Positions 8,040-17,039 are shown, numbered from the stretch's first letter. The stretch: 45,551 nucleotides of DNA from Clostridiales bacterium (GCA_015056145.1 SVGY01000020.1:1-45551), one strand, 5' to 3'. A program made the numbers and translations. The notes: generated by a model not told the origin, from the sequence alone.

Positions 8040-8459
8040 ATGTCCACCCGTGGAGCATACCAGACCCGTCAACAGGAGGCTGTGATCGGGCTGTTTCATC
8101 AAAGACCGGGCGAATGCCTCAGCGCCGAGGAAGTGCATCAGCTGTTGGAAAAGCAGGGTCTTTCTGTAGGCAAGACCACCGTTTACCGTGGGCTGACCCG
8201 CCTGTGCGAATCCGGCGCTCTGAGGCGTTATGCCCCCCAGGGCAGCGGCGAATCGGCCCGGTTTCAGCTTAATCCCTGCAAGGCCAGCCATCTGCATATC
8301 CGTTGCGTGGGCTGCGGAGCACTGGAACACCTGGATTGCGGCGAGATGGAGCAGTTTAAAAACCATATTTTGTCCTCCCACGGCTTTGCCCTGGACGAAG
8401 GTCAGACCATGCTGTACGGCCGCTGCAAAAGCTGCAGCCAGAAGGAGAAGAACGAATGA
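8040..8459 (+). CDS. zur: Fur-family metalloregulator, probably Zur
   Basis: Winged-helix repressor that binds DNA when loaded with metal. The N-terminal DNA-binding domain includes the recognition region KTTVYRGLTRLCESGALRR. The C-terminal dimerisation domain has HLHIRCVGCG and a closing CKSC, the two CxxC pairs of the structural zinc site. Length 139 is normal. A Zur assignment comes from co-transcription with znuACB; a manganese- or iron-sensing role is not excluded. The ribosome site AAGGAG sits about 13 nt before ATG 8040, longer than usual. The stop overlaps the znuA start (ATGA). Confidence 0.88.
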   Translation: MSTRGAYQTRQQEAVIGLFHQRPGECLSAEEVHQLLEKQGLSVGKTTVYRGLTRLCESGALRRYAPQGSGESARFQLNPCKASHLHIRCVGCGALEHLDCGEMEQFKNHILSSHGFALDEGQTMLYGRCKSCSQKEKNE

Positions 8460-9379
8460 AACGATTTTTTTCCTTAATTATGGTTGGGCTGCTGCTTTGC
8501 TTCCCTTATGGGGCCTGGGCTGATGGCGGAGAGCCGCTGCGGATTGTAGCCACCATCTTTCCGGGGTATGACTTTGCCCGGCAGATCGCCGGTGAAAATG
8601 CGGAGCTTACGCTACTGCTTCCCCCGGGCAGCGACATTCATTCTTTCGATCCCACTCCGCAGGATATTATCGCCATACAGAATGCCGACCTGTTCATTTA
8701 CAATGGAGGCGAAAGCGACGAGTGGGTTTTGCGGCTGCTGGAATCCCTTGGGGAGGATGCGCCGGAAACCTTTGTGATGATGGATCACGTCACCGCCGAA
8801 GTGGCAGGCCACGATCATGACCACGACCACGATCACGGCCACCACGGGGAGGTCCTGGACGAGCATGTGTGGACATCCCCTAAAAATGTAATGCAGATTG
8901 CCGCTGCGCTTTGTGAAAAGCTGTGCACGCTCTGCCCGGAAAAGGCGGAAACCTTTGTTGCCAATGAAGCGGCTTTTCAGACCGAGCTGCAAAAGCTGGA
9001 CGAAAGCCTTACAGAGCTTGCCCATAACAGCAAGCGGAACCTGCTGATTTTTGGCGACCGCTTCCCCTTCCGTCATCTGGCAGCAGCATACGATTTTCAT
9101 TACGAGGCAGCTTTCCCCGGCTGCAGCGAGGACAGCGAGCCCAGCATCAAGACCATCGGGCATTTGGTTTCCATCATCCGGGAAGAGGAGATACCCGTGG
9201 TGTTCCACATTGAATTTTCCAACCGCAGAACCGCCGATATCCTCGCAGAAGAAACCGGCGCAAAGGTACTGCTTCTGCACAGCTGCCACTCCGTTTCGGC
9301 GGAGGACATTAGCAGCGGTGTTACCTATGTAAGCCTGATGTGGCAGAATGTCGCCGCCCTGAAGGAGGCCCTGAACTGA
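8456..9379 (+). CDS. znuA: Zinc (or manganese) ABC transporter, substrate-binding protein
   Basis: Extracytoplasmic cluster-9 metal-binding protein. A signal peptide ends near AWA-DG (residue 23); there is no clear lipobox, so it may be released or held another way. Expected ligands are His62 (DIHSFDPTPQD), His137 (DEHVWTSP) and His207 (FPFRHLAA). A His/Asp-rich loop at about residues 118-130 (HDHDHDHDHGHH) is typical of zinc-specific members and is the main reason to prefer zinc. Start overlaps the repressor stop by 4 nt; stop overlaps znuC as TGATG. Confidence 0.92.
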   Translation: MKRFFSLIMVGLLLCFPYGAWADGGEPLRIVATIFPGYDFARQIAGENAELTLLLPPGSDIHSFDPTPQDIIAIQNADLFIYNGGESDEWVLRLLESLGEDAPETFVMMDHVTAEVAGHDHDHDHDHGHHGEVLDEHVWTSPKNVMQIAAALCEKLCTLCPEKAETFVANEAAFQTELQKLDESLTELAHNSKRNLLIFGDRFPFRHLAAAYDFHYEAAFPGCSEDSEPSIKTIGHLVSIIREEEIPVVFHIEFSNRRTADILAEETGAKVLLLHSCHSVSAEDISSGVTYVSLMWQNVAALKEALN

Positions 9380-10080
9380 TGTCCCTGATCACCTGTGACA
9401 ATGTATCCTTTGCCTATGAGGGGCGCACTGTGCTCAAAGACCTGTCCCTTACGGTGGAAAAGGGAGAATATCTTTGCATCGTGGGCGAAAACGGCTCCGG
9501 CAAATCCACCCTTATTAAAGGGCTTTTGGGACTGCTGCCGCCTTCTGCAGGCAAAATCACTTACGAAAAAGGGTTCCGCAATACGGAGATCGGCTATCTG
9601 CCCCAGAAAACAGAAGCCCAGAAGGATTTCCCCGCTTCGGTATGGGAAGTGGTATCGTCGGGCTGCCATGATCTGAAACTGTTCACCACAAAGAAACAGC
9701 AGGAAAAGATAGAGGCACAGCTTGCGCTGATGGGCATCTCCCAGCTGAAAAAGCGTAGCTTTGCGGATCTTTCCGGCGGCCAGCAGCAACGGGTGCTTCT
9801 TGCCCGTGCCCTGTGCGCCACCCGTACAATGTTGCTTCTGGACGAGCCTGTGGCGGGCCTTGATCCTCTTGTGACACGGGAGATGTACCAGATCATCAGC
9901 ATGCTCAACAAGGAGCAGAATCTGACGGTGGTCATGATCTCCCATGATATCCAGGCGGCCCTTCAGTATGGCGACCGCATCCTCCACCTGAGCCATGGGG
10001 AAAGCTGCCTGGGTACCGTGGAGGAATACCTGAAATCGCCGCTGGGAATGCGCTTTGCAGGAGGGGAAGAAAATGCTTGA
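9379..10080 (+). CDS. znuC: Zinc (or manganese) ABC transporter, ATP-binding protein
   Basis: Cytoplasmic ATPase that powers uptake by ZnuB. It has Walker A GENGSGKST, signature LSGGQQQR, Walker B MLLLDEP followed by the D-loop AGLD, and the switch His in ISHD. Length 233 residues from ATG 9379. This start is chosen because AAGGAGG lies about 11 bases upstream and it gives the TGATG coupling with znuA; an in-frame upstream start at 9340 would reach into znuA without need. Confidence 0.95.
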   Translation: MSLITCDNVSFAYEGRTVLKDLSLTVEKGEYLCIVGENGSGKSTLIKGLLGLLPPSAGKITYEKGFRNTEIGYLPQKTEAQKDFPASVWEVVSSGCHDLKLFTTKKQQEKIEAQLALMGISQLKKRSFADLSGGQQQRVLLARALCATRTMLLLDEPVAGLDPLVTREMYQIISMLNKEQNLTVVMISHDIQAALQYGDRILHLSHGESCLGTVEEYLKSPLGMRFAGGEENA

Positions 10081-10891
10081 ACTGTTTAGGGAGATGTTCT
10101 CCCTGAAGGTAATGGTGCGTGCCAGCGTTGCGGGGCTGATGGTATCCCTGTGCGCTGCGGTGCTGGGCGTATGCCTTGTGCTGAAACGCTATTCCATGAT
10201 CGGCGACGGACTGAGCCATGTGGGCTTTGGCGCATTGGCCATTGCCTCTGCGCTGGGGCTTGCGCCTATGGCAATAACGCTGCCGGTAGTGGTGATATCC
10301 GCCTTTTTGCTGCTGCGCCTTTCCGGACGGGGCAAGCTCAAGGGCGACGCTCTCATCGCCATGATCTCCACAGGGGCGCTGGCAGTGGGCGTCATCGCCA
10401 TATCCCTCTCTGATGGCACCACCAGCGATATCAAAAGCTATCTTTTCGGCAGTATCCTTACCACCACAAAAAGCGATATGTGGCTCAGCGTGGTGCTTGC
10501 GGTGATCGTGCTTGTGCTGTTTGCTGTTTTCTACCGGAAGATTTTTGCCGTTACCTTCGACGAAACCTTTGCCCGGGCTACCGGCGAAAAGGTGGAGCGG
10601 TACAACATGCTGCTTGCTTTCCTTACGGCGCTTACCATTGTGCTGGGTATGCGGGTAATGGGCTCCATGCTTATTTCCAGCCTGATCGTTTTCCCGGCCC
10701 TCAGCGCCATGAGGGTATGCAAAAGCTACAAAAACGTAATGATCTGGGCGCTGATTATTTCGGTGGTATGCTTCTTTGTGGGGCTCTGTTCCTCCTACAT
10801 TCTGGAGATCCCTACCGGAGCCAGCGTAGTGGTGAGCAATCTGTTGACATTCCTGATCTTCTATGCAGCGGGCAAGATTCTTAAAGCCTGA
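10073..10891 (+). CDS. znuB: Zinc (or manganese) ABC transporter, permease
   Basis: Integral membrane permease of the ABC-3 family with repeated hydrophobic helices over 272 residues (for example ASVAGLMVSLCAAVLGVCLVL near the N-terminus and GMRVMGSMLISSLIVFPAL near residue 200). Start at ATG 10073 overlaps the znuC end by 8 nt and has GGAGGGG close upstream, indicating coupled translation. It completes the zur-znuA-znuC-znuB operon. Confidence 0.94.
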   Translation: MLELFREMFSLKVMVRASVAGLMVSLCAAVLGVCLVLKRYSMIGDGLSHVGFGALAIASALGLAPMAITLPVVVISAFLLLRLSGRGKLKGDALIAMISTGALAVGVIAISLSDGTTSDIKSYLFGSILTTTKSDMWLSVVLAVIVLVLFAVFYRKIFAVTFDETFARATGEKVERYNMLLAFLTALTIVLGMRVMGSMLISSLIVFPALSAMRVCKSYKNVMIWALIISVVCFFVGLCSSYILEIPTGASVVVSNLLTFLIFYAAGKILKA

Positions 10892-10907
10892 TGCCGGAGG
10901 TGAAACC

Positions 10908-11414
10908 ATGAAGCTGCTTTTGAATCTTGACGAACACAACTACGATCCCGCCCTTCCTGAAATCCGGCGTACCGCTGTCAGAGGGGTGATCTTTCATCAG
11001 GGGAAAATGCTGATGATACAATCCTCCTTCGGCGAGGTAAAGTTTCCCGGCGGCGGACAGGAAGCGGGCGAAGATGATATCGCCACCCTGCTGCGTGAAG
11101 TGATGGAGGAGACGGGGTTTCAGGTGGACAGGGAGAGCATCCGCCCCTTCGGCGAGGTGATTGAGAAGCGATTGTCCATGCGGGAACCCACCATTTGGCA
11201 TCAGCACAACCGTTACTATTTTTGCGATGTTGCCGGTTCCCAGGCGGAGACTTGTTTCACTGCAAATGAGCAGCGTTACGGCATGCATCAGGTATGGGTG
11301 ACGCTGGAGCAAGCCCTTGAGCTGAACCGGGAAATGGTGAAAAGAGAAGGCCGTAATCCCTGGAATCAACGAGAATTGAAAGTGCTGGAATTGCTTGAAA
11401 AAGAATGTCGCTGA
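10908..11414 (+). CDS. Nudix hydrolase
   Basis: Hydrolyses a nucleoside diphosphate linked to another moiety; substrate unknown. The full Nudix box is present: GGQEAGE, then DDIATLL, then REVMEETGF (Gx5Ex7REUxEExGU). Length 168 from ATG 10908, chosen for GGAGGTG six bases upstream; the longer frame overlaps znuB. It follows znuB by 16 nt and precedes the terminator, so it is probably the last gene of the zinc operon. A link to zinc is only positional. Confidence 0.88.
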   Translation: MKLLLNLDEHNYDPALPEIRRTAVRGVIFHQGKMLMIQSSFGEVKFPGGGQEAGEDDIATLLREVMEETGFQVDRESIRPFGEVIEKRLSMREPTIWHQHNRYYFCDVAGSQAETCFTANEQRYGMHQVWVTLEQALELNREMVKREGRNPWNQRELKVLELLEKECR

Positions 11415-11423
11415 CAGAATTGA

Positions 11424-11460
11424 AAAAAACCTGCTGCTTTTTTCTTGCAGCAGGTTTTTT
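11424..11460. terminator. Bidirectional terminator between the zinc and copper operons
   Basis: A 14-bp perfect stem (11424-11437 with 11447-11460) has A6 at one end and T6 at the other, so it can end transcription on both strands: the Nudix gene from the left and copZ from the right. Confidence 0.92.
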
Positions 11461-11476
11461 GCTTGCCTCATTGCAA

Positions 11477-11677
11477 TTATGCTTCCACATCAAAGCCAAC
11501 ATCCTCGATGGCTTCCTTCAGGGCGGAAACTTCCAGACCTTCGTAATCGATGGTCACGGTTTTGCTTTCCAGATCCACCACGGCGCTGTTTACGCCGCTG
11601 AGCTCGTTCAGGGCATCCTTCACGGCGGCTTCGCAGTGCATGCACTTCATGCCGGGTACTTTCAGGGTAATGGTCAT
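11477..11677 (-). CDS. copZ: Copper chaperone, heavy-metal-associated (HMA) domain
   Basis: Cytosolic Cu(I) chaperone of 66 residues with a ferredoxin-like HMA fold. The metal site is GMKCMHC (MxCxxC). The C-terminal part shows the family pattern KEAIEDVGFDVE. ATG 11677 is preferred because AAAGGA lies eight bases upstream; ATG 11686, three codons earlier, overlaps the copA stop. Last gene of csoR-copA-copZ; it would deliver Cu(I) to CopA. Confidence 0.92.
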   Translation of the reverse strand: MTITLKVPGMKCMHCEAAVKDALNELSGVNSAVVDLESKTVTIDYEGLEVSALKEAIEDVGFDVEA

Positions 11678-11682
11678 GGGTG

Positions 11683-13950
11683 TCATCCTTTCTGTTTTTC
11701 TTTATGCTGGAACGGTTTGAACCGCTTCAAACGAAGGGCGTTGCTCAGTACCGATACGGAGCTGAGGCTCATGCAGGCGGCGGCGATCATGGGGTTGAGC
11801 AGCGGTCCGCCAAAGATATGCAGAAGTCCTGCTGCAATGGGAATGCCGGCGCTGTTGTAGGCAAAGGCCCAGAAAAGGTTTTGCCTTATGTTACGGATGG
11901 TGGCACGGCTCAGCTCCACCGCCGCAGGCACATCCATCAGGTCGGAGTGCATCAGTACCACATCCGCAGACTCGATGGCCACGTCCGTGCCGGAACCAAT
12001 GGCGATACCGGTATCGGCCTGAGCCAGCGCAGGAGCGTCGTTGATGCCGTCTCCCACCATGGCGACTTTGCGGCCTTCGGCTTGCAGCTTCTTCACCTGA
12101 CCGGCCTTGTCGCCGGGCAGTACCTCTGCCAGCACACTGTCCACACCCACCTGCCTTGCAATAGCTTCGGCGGTGCGGCAGTTGTCGCCGGTCATCATTA
12201 CCACGTTTATGCCCATCTGCTTCATCCGGGCAATGGCTGCTGCACTGGATTCCTTCACAACATCCGCTACGGCAACGATGCCGCAAAGCTCACTGTTTCG
12301 GGAAATGTACATGGGCGTTTTGCCTTCCTGAGCCAGTTCCTCCGCCTGGTCGGCAAGGGCCTGTGCATCCACGCCGCTTTCCTGCATCAGGGCAAGATTT
12401 CCTGCAAGTACTGTTTGGCCGGCCACATTGGCCTTAATGCCACGGCCGGTAAGCGATTCAAATTCCGTTGCCGCTTCCGGGTTCAGCCCCTCATCCCGGG
12501 CCGATGCCACAATGGCCCGCCCCAGAGGGTGCTCGGAACCCTGCTCGGCGGCGGCAGCCAGCGCAAGCAGTTCTTCACGGGAAATGTTTCCATAGGGGAG
12601 CACATCCGTTACGGTAGGTGCGCCGCAGGTGATGGTGCCGGTTTTGTCCAGAATCACGGTGTCAATGCTCTGGGCTGCCTCCAGTGCATCGCCGCCCTTG
12701 TAGAGGATGCCGAACTCTGCACCCTTGCCTGTGCCGACCATTATGGCGGTGGGCGTTGCCAGGCCAAGAGCGCAGGGACAGGCGATAACCAGCACGGAGA
12801 CCAGAATGGTCAGTGCAAAGGCGATGTTCTCGCCGGCGATCAGCCAGGCCACAGCGGCGATGAGGGCAATCAGCATCACCACGGGCACAAATATGCCGGC
12901 TACCCTGTCCGCAATTTTGGCAATGGGAGCCTTTGCGCCCTGGGCATCCTCCACCAGTTTAACAATCTGGCTGAGGGCCGTATCCCGGCCTACTTTGGTG
13001 GCTCGGAAACGCAGCAGGCCATTGTGGTTCATGGATGCGCCGTAAACTGGATCGCCCGCTTTTTTGTCCACGGGCATGCTTTCGCCGGTGAGCATGCTTT
13101 CATCCACTGCGGAGAAACCTTCCAGCACCTCACCATCCACGGGGATCTTTGCACCGGGTCTGACCACCAGCACGTCGCCGGGAACCACTTCGTCGATGGG
13201 AACCTCCATTTCCTGCCCATCCTTTAAAAGAATGGCGGTTTTGGGCTGCAGGGCGATCAGCTTGCGGATGGCCTCGGAAGTGCGGCCCTTACTGACGGCC
13301 TCCATGGATTTGCCCAAAAGGATCAGGGTGATGATCACGCCCACGGATTCAAAATACAGGCCGTGATGGGCCAGATGGGTTTCACCGAGGGCAATGCGGA
13401 AGGTGCTGTACAGGCTGTAAAGCAGAGATGCAGTGGTGCCTACCGCAATGAGGCTGTCCATGTTGGGGCTGCCCCGGAAAAGCACGCTATAGCCCACAGT
13501 ATAAAACCTGCGGCCCACGATCATGCAGGGGACCGCCAGAGTCAGCTGCGCAAGGGCGTAACGAAGAGGGTGCGCATCCGGCGAAAGAAACCCAGGCACA
13601 GGCAGTCCCACCATAGGCCCCATGGAAAGATAGAACAGCGGCAGTGCAAAACACAGCGAAGTAAAGAAACGCCGCCACATGCTGCGGATGAAGGCTTCCT
13701 TGTTGAGACTGTCTTCCGGGAAAGACTCCTGCCGGATTTCTTCCTTTTTGGCGCCAAAACCAATTTTTTCCACACGCTGGATAATGCTTTCCACCGTTGC
13801 GGGGGCAGAGTACTCCACCTGCATTTTTTCAGTGGTCAGGTTTACGCTTGCACGGCTGACCCCCTCCATTTTGCCCACCACCTTTTCGATGCGGGCGGAG
13901 CAGGCGGCGCAAGTCATGCCGGTAATATCAAAGGTTGTTTTCTTGCTCAT
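11683..13950 (-). CDS. copA: Copper-exporting P1B-type ATPase
   Basis: Membrane pump that expels Cu(I). There is one N-terminal HMA domain ([10 protein letters not shown], residues 11-20), then transmembrane helices. The transport motif is [12 protein letters not shown], the phosphorylation site DKTGTI, the nucleotide-domain HP motif SEHPLGRA and the hinge [10 protein letters not shown]. Length 755 residues, typical for Firmicutes CopA with one HMA domain. Start ATG 13950 has AAGGAG nine bases upstream and lies 13 nt after the csoR stop. Confidence 0.96.
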   Translation of the reverse strand: MSKKTTFDITGMTCAACSARIEKVVGKMEGVSRASVNLTTEKMQVEYSAPATVESIIQRVEKIGFGAKKEEIRQESFPEDSLNKEAFIRSMWRRFFTSLCFALPLFYLSMGPMVGLPVPGFLSPDAHPLRYALAQLTLAVPCMIVGRRFYTVGYSVLFRGSPNMDSLIAVGTTASLLYSLYSTFRIALGETHLAHHGLYFESVGVIITLILLGKSMEAVSKGRTSEAIRKLIALQPKTAILLKDGQEMEVPIDEVVPGDVLVVRPGAKIPVDGEVLEGFSAVDESMLTGESMPVDKKAGDPVYGASMNHNGLLRFRATKVGRDTALSQIVKLVEDAQGAKAPIAKIADRVAGIFVPVVMLIALIAAVAWLIAGENIAFALTILVSVLVIACPCALGLATPTAIMVGTGKGAEFGILYKGGDALEAAQSIDTVILDKTGTITCGAPTVTDVLPYGNISREELLALAAAAEQGSEHPLGRAIVASARDEGLNPEAATEFESLTGRGIKANVAGQTVLAGNLALMQESGVDAQALADQAEELAQEGKTPMYISRNSELCGIVAVADVVKESSAAAIARMKQMGINVVMMTGDNCRTAEAIARQVGVDSVLAEVLPGDKAGQVKKLQAEGRKVAMVGDGINDAPALAQADTGIAIGSGTDVAIESADVVLMHSDLMDVPAAVELSRATIRNIRQNLFWAFAYNSAGIPIAAGLLHIFGGPLLNPMIAAACMSLSSVSVLSNALRLKRFKPFQHKEKQKG

Positions 13951-13963
13951 AAGGTTTATCTCC

Positions 13964-14230
13964 TTATCTGTCCATCACTTTGGAGAGAATACCCATCATT
14001 TCGCAGATTTTTTCTTCTGCATCGCCGCTTTCCACTGCATGCTTAACGCAGTGGTTCATGTGCTGCTGCAAAACCAGCAGGTTTGCTTTTTTCAAAAGGG
14101 CAGAGGCAGCGAAAATCTGATTGGATATGTCAATACAATAGCGCCCGTCCTCGATCATGCGGATGATGCCTTCCACCTGGCCGGATACGGTTTTCAGTGC
14201 CTGGACGGCTTTTTGCTTTTCTTCATTCAA
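13964..14230 (-). CDS. csoR: Copper-sensing transcriptional repressor
   Basis: Four-helix repressor released from DNA by Cu(I). The C-H-C ligand set is visible: Cys in GRYCIDI, then His and Cys in HMNHC (H-x3-C). The start is taken as TTG 14230 because GGGAGG lies eight bases upstream. An in-frame GTG at 14260 gives a ten-residue longer protein, but it would place the start inside the operator and has no ribosome site. First gene of the csoR-copA-copZ operon and presumably its repressor. Confidence 0.93.
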   Translation of the reverse strand: MNEEKQKAVQALKTVSGQVEGIIRMIEDGRYCIDISNQIFAASALLKKANLLVLQQHMNHCVKHAVESGDAEEKICEMMGILSKVMDR

Positions 14231-14256
14231 GGTAGTTCCCTCCCAAAAGAACCTAT

Positions 14257-14273
14257 CCACCCCCCGGGGGTGG
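14257..14273 (-). promoter_or_regulatory. CsoR operator
   Basis: CCACCCCC-C-GGGGGTGG, a perfect inverted repeat with the C-run/G-run typical of CsoR operators and flanked by TAT and GTAATA. It lies between the csoR promoter and start codon. Confidence 0.88.
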
Positions 14274-14282
14274 GGTGTAATA

Positions 14283-14311
14283 AGTTTAACAGGACTAACT
14301 CATTCTGTCAA
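14283..14311 (-). promoter_or_regulatory. Promoter of csoR-copA-copZ
   Basis: On the minus strand, -35 TTGACA (14306-14311) and -10 TAAACT (14283-14288) are 17 bp apart. The predicted start of transcription falls at the CsoR operator. The spacer contains GAGTTAGTC, shared with the feoA upstream region. Confidence 0.85.
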
Positions 14312-14323
14312 ATAGATTTTTGC

Positions 14324-14348
14324 AAAAAAAGAACGGCCGAAGCCGTTC
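14324..14348 (-). terminator. Terminator after the DUF4342-like gene
   Basis: On the minus strand GAACGGC-TTCG-GCCGTTC is followed by seven T residues: a 7-bp stem with a stable UUCG loop. It lies about 20 nt after the stop codon. Confidence 0.9.
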
Positions 14349-14366
14349 CTTTTGCGTATGGTATTG

Positions 14367-14654
14367 TCAGATGTTGTCCTTATCCTTGCCGGTAAAGCTT
14401 CTTACGGCATCCTTCACGTTTTCGGCGGCGTCATCCACCACTTCCTTCAGATTGCCGGAAAACTCCGGAGCATCCTTCTGAATGGAGAAGCGGTAGCCTA
14501 GTACCATTGCCACAATTGCGCCGATGATGACCAGATGGGGTGCCAGAATCAAAGCGACGAGGGAAAACAGCAGGCTCAGATTGATGACGGGGGTGTGATC
14601 TTTGGTTACCTTGATGCGGGTGCGGTAGAGTTTGGAAAAAATATTGTTTGCCAT
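14367..14654 (-). CDS. DUF4342-like small membrane protein
   Basis: 95-residue protein. An N-terminal basic segment (KLYRTRIKVTKD) precedes a hydrophobic stretch with two short helices (about residues 27-58, LLFSLVALILAPHLVIIGAIVAMVLGYRF), and a charged C-terminal tail follows. The arrangement matches DUF4342 proteins, whose function is unknown. ATG 14654 is chosen for AAGGAGG nine bases upstream; the open frame continues upstream without a ribosome site. Monocistronic, with its own terminator. Confidence 0.75.
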   Translation of the reverse strand: MANNIFSKLYRTRIKVTKDHTPVINLSLLFSLVALILAPHLVIIGAIVAMVLGYRFSIQKDAPEFSGNLKEVVDDAAENVKDAVRSFTGKDKDNI

Positions 14655-14810
14655 GCTAAACAGCCTCCTTGAAAAAACTCGGTGTATTGTTTCTTTCCCT
14701 TGGGACACTGATAGCATAGCACATAGTGCCTGTCGATGCTTGAGAAAAGGCTGCAAAAAAGATGAGAATCACATTAGGGATTGGTTTGGTTTTTTGTGGA
14801 ATTGACGATT

Positions 14811-15266
14811 TCAGGGCAGTATTTCAACCACTGCAATGTTTTCCCTGTGTGGAAAGAGCCGATCCATATCCGCTTCATCCAGTGCGATACAACCCTGAGT
14901 CCAGTCGGAGGCGGTGCCGCCCTCGTGGATGTAGATTTCGCCGCCCAGAGCTGTGCCCCAGGGGGGACGCACCTGTCGTTCCCATGCGCTGAAAATGGCA
15001 TTCTTTGCCTGCAGGTCAATGACTCCCTCTGAGAAGGCAAGCTCCGCATCTGTTTTGCCCGGATAGCTGAGGCCGAGACTGCGCCCGTATTTTCCCTGTT
15101 CCTTTATGAGGCAAATGTAATATATGCCTTCGGGAGTACGCCCGTCTCCTTCCCGGCGTTTTGCGCCCCTGGGCTCCCGGCCCAGGGCAACGGGGCAGCT
15201 GAAAACGGCCTGTTCCCCGTCCATAAGGTGCATCAGGTGTTTTTCTTTTTCTATCAGAAGCTTCAT
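14811..15266 (-). CDS. L,D-transpeptidase (YkuD-like) without signal peptide
   Basis: Cysteine transpeptidase fold that in this family forms 3-3 crosslinks in peptidoglycan or attaches proteins. The active-site region reads IYIHEGG then SDWTQGCIALDEADM, giving the His and the catalytic Cys of the HxxG...(S/T)xGCI motif. Only 151 residues, with no signal peptide or membrane segment: it starts MKLLIEKEKHLMHL. GGGAGG seven bases before ATG 15266 makes this start firm. Secretion by another route, action in the mother cell during sporulation, or a non-wall substrate are all possible. Confidence 0.82.
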   Translation of the reverse strand: MKLLIEKEKHLMHLMDGEQAVFSCPVALGREPRGAKRREGDGRTPEGIYYICLIKEQGKYGRSLGLSYPGKTDAELAFSEGVIDLQAKNAIFSAWERQVRPPWGTALGGEIYIHEGGTASDWTQGCIALDEADMDRLFPHRENIAVVEILP

Positions 15267-15468
15267 CGTTCTACCTCCCGCAGTGTTTTTTATAGCTGAC
15301 GAATATGAGCAAGCTGTGAATACTCTGTAACATTCTGTCTTTCCAGTGAATTCTCCTTGCGAAAATCAGAAACCTGTGCAATAATATCTAAGATGCGCAG
15401 ATTCTTCCCGATGGGAGGAAAACCTGCTGCGACCGAAACCATTTCCATAAGGAAAGGATTGTGTAACA

Positions 15469-16956
15469 ATGAAAAAATGGATCGCTCTGTTGCTGAGCCT
15501 GTGCATGCTGCTCTCCACCGCTGCCTTGGCTGAGACGGTCACCGAAGAAGCTCCTGCCCAGGAAAGCGCTGTGGCTGCCGATACGCTGGATGAAAACGTC
15601 GTGCTGGCTACCGTGTACGGCGAAGAAATCACCTGGGGCGAGATCGCTCCCCTCTACGAGGAACTGGTGCTTTACTACGGCCTTTATTACGACATGGCCG
15701 ACCCCGCCAATGTGAACCTGTTCCGTGCCCTGGCACTGGACACCTGCATTACCCAGAAGGTTCTGGATTACAAGTCCGTAGAACTGAACATGACCCTCAC
15801 CGACGAAGAAAAGGCCCAGGCTGAGGCAGATGCCAAGGCTGTCTGGGATGGCGCAATTACCGAGTATGTTACCGGCAATGAAGGCGCTACCGAAGACGAC
15901 GCTGTTGCCTTCTACAATGAGCAGGGCTATACCCTCGAAACCCTCATCGAAACCTATGTGGAGATGGCTGTGGAAGATAAGCTTTACGCCTCTATCATCC
16001 AGGATGTGGTGGTTACCGATGAGGACGTGGAAGCCTACTATCAGGAACTGGTGGCTCAGGATAAGGAAGAATTCGGCAACGATGTTTCCGCCTACATCAA
16101 CTACAACAACTATGTGGACCAGATGAGCTACTACTATGGCGCTGAAAGCGGCATGGAATACTCCTGGTACCGTCCCGCCGGTTTCCGCCAGGTAAAGCAC
16201 ATCCTGCTGCCTGTGGATGAAACCCTTATGGCTACCTACCTGGATCTGCAGGCCCGCTTTGAAGAGCAGATGCTGGCTGAAGAAGCCGTGGATGGCGAAG
16301 CTCCCGAGGCTGCAGAAGCTCCCGAGGCTACAGAGGGCGAAGCTGCTGCCGAACCCGTCACCCAGGCCCAGCTGGATGAAGCCAAGGCTGCCATTCTGGA
16401 CTCCGTTTCCGACACCGTTGTGGAAATCAACGATAAGTTCAATAACGGCACCAGCTTTGACGAACTGATGGCCGAGTATTCCATGGATTACCACGAGGGA
16501 TACAGCAATGTATACGAAGTCAGCGTTGCTTCCTCCCTGATTCTGGTGCCCGAGTTTGTGGAAGCCACCTTCAGCATCGAAAACATCGGCGATGTGTCCG
16601 CTCCCTATGTAAGCCGTTTCGGCGTACACATTGTGTACTACGAAGCCGACATCCCTGAAGGCCCCATCGAGATGACCGACGCCCAGCGTGAAGCAAAGCG
16701 GGAACAGCTGCTGCAGATCAAGCAGCAGGATGCCTACACCGCCACCGTGGAAGGCTGGATTGCCGATGCGGATATCGTGTACACTGGCGTGACCCCCTCT
16801 CTGGAAGAAGTTCTGGCTGAAATGGAAGCCGAGGACGAGGCCCCCGTGGAGGAAGAGACCACCGAGGAAACTCCTGCCGAGGAAACCCCTGCGGAAGAAA
16901 CCTCCGAGGAAGCTCCTGCTGAGGAGACCCCCACTGAGGAAGTTCCCGCTGAATAA
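15469..16956 (+). CDS. PrsA-like peptidyl-prolyl isomerase/foldase with acidic insertion and tail
   Basis: Secreted SurA/PrsA-type foldase, 495 residues. Signal peptide 1-21 (ends TAALA). An N-terminal helical chaperone domain (about 40-230) precedes a parvulin domain that begins at FRQVKHILL (239) and ends at FGVHIVYYEAD (384-394). The parvulin domain is interrupted at about 268-300 by an acidic Ala/Glu/Pro segment. Residues 455-495 are almost entirely Glu, Thr, Pro and Ala in repeats such as EETPAEETPAEET. There is no lipobox, unlike classic PrsA. AAGGAAAGG lies 11-15 nt upstream of ATG. Foldase activity is inferred from the domain. Confidence 0.85.
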   Translation: MKKWIALLLSLCMLLSTAALAETVTEEAPAQESAVAADTLDENVVLATVYGEEITWGEIAPLYEELVLYYGLYYDMADPANVNLFRALALDTCITQKVLDYKSVELNMTLTDEEKAQAEADAKAVWDGAITEYVTGNEGATEDDAVAFYNEQGYTLETLIETYVEMAVEDKLYASIIQDVVVTDEDVEAYYQELVAQDKEEFGNDVSAYINYNNYVDQMSYYYGAESGMEYSWYRPAGFRQVKHILLPVDETLMATYLDLQARFEEQMLAEEAVDGEAPEAAEAPEATEGEAAAEPVTQAQLDEAKAAILDSVSDTVVEINDKFNNGTSFDELMAEYSMDYHEGYSNVYEVSVASSLILVPEFVEATFSIENIGDVSAPYVSRFGVHIVYYEADIPEGPIEMTDAQREAKREQLLQIKQQDAYTATVEGWIADADIVYTGVTPSLEEVLAEMEAEDEAPVEEETTEETPAEETPAEETSEEAPAEETPTEEVPAE

Positions 16957-16969
16957 TTGAAAAAATATG

Positions 16970-17005
16970 AATCCTCTCCTTCTGTAACAGAAGGAGAGGA
17001 TTTTT
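16970..17005. terminator. Terminator between the foldase and the GNAT operon
   Basis: 15-bp stem, 16970-16984 with 16988-17002, with a tight loop. T5 follows on the plus strand, and an A-rich flank on the other side gives a T-rich tail on the minus strand, so it can serve both converging genes. Confidence 0.88.
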
Positions 17006-17039
17006 GCTGCCGCCGGGGGCATGAATATGTATGATGAAA

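Noticed and set aside
11680..13227. Plus-strand 515-codon frame opposite copA
   Set aside because: Shadow of copA; the copper ATPase motifs on the minus strand are complete.
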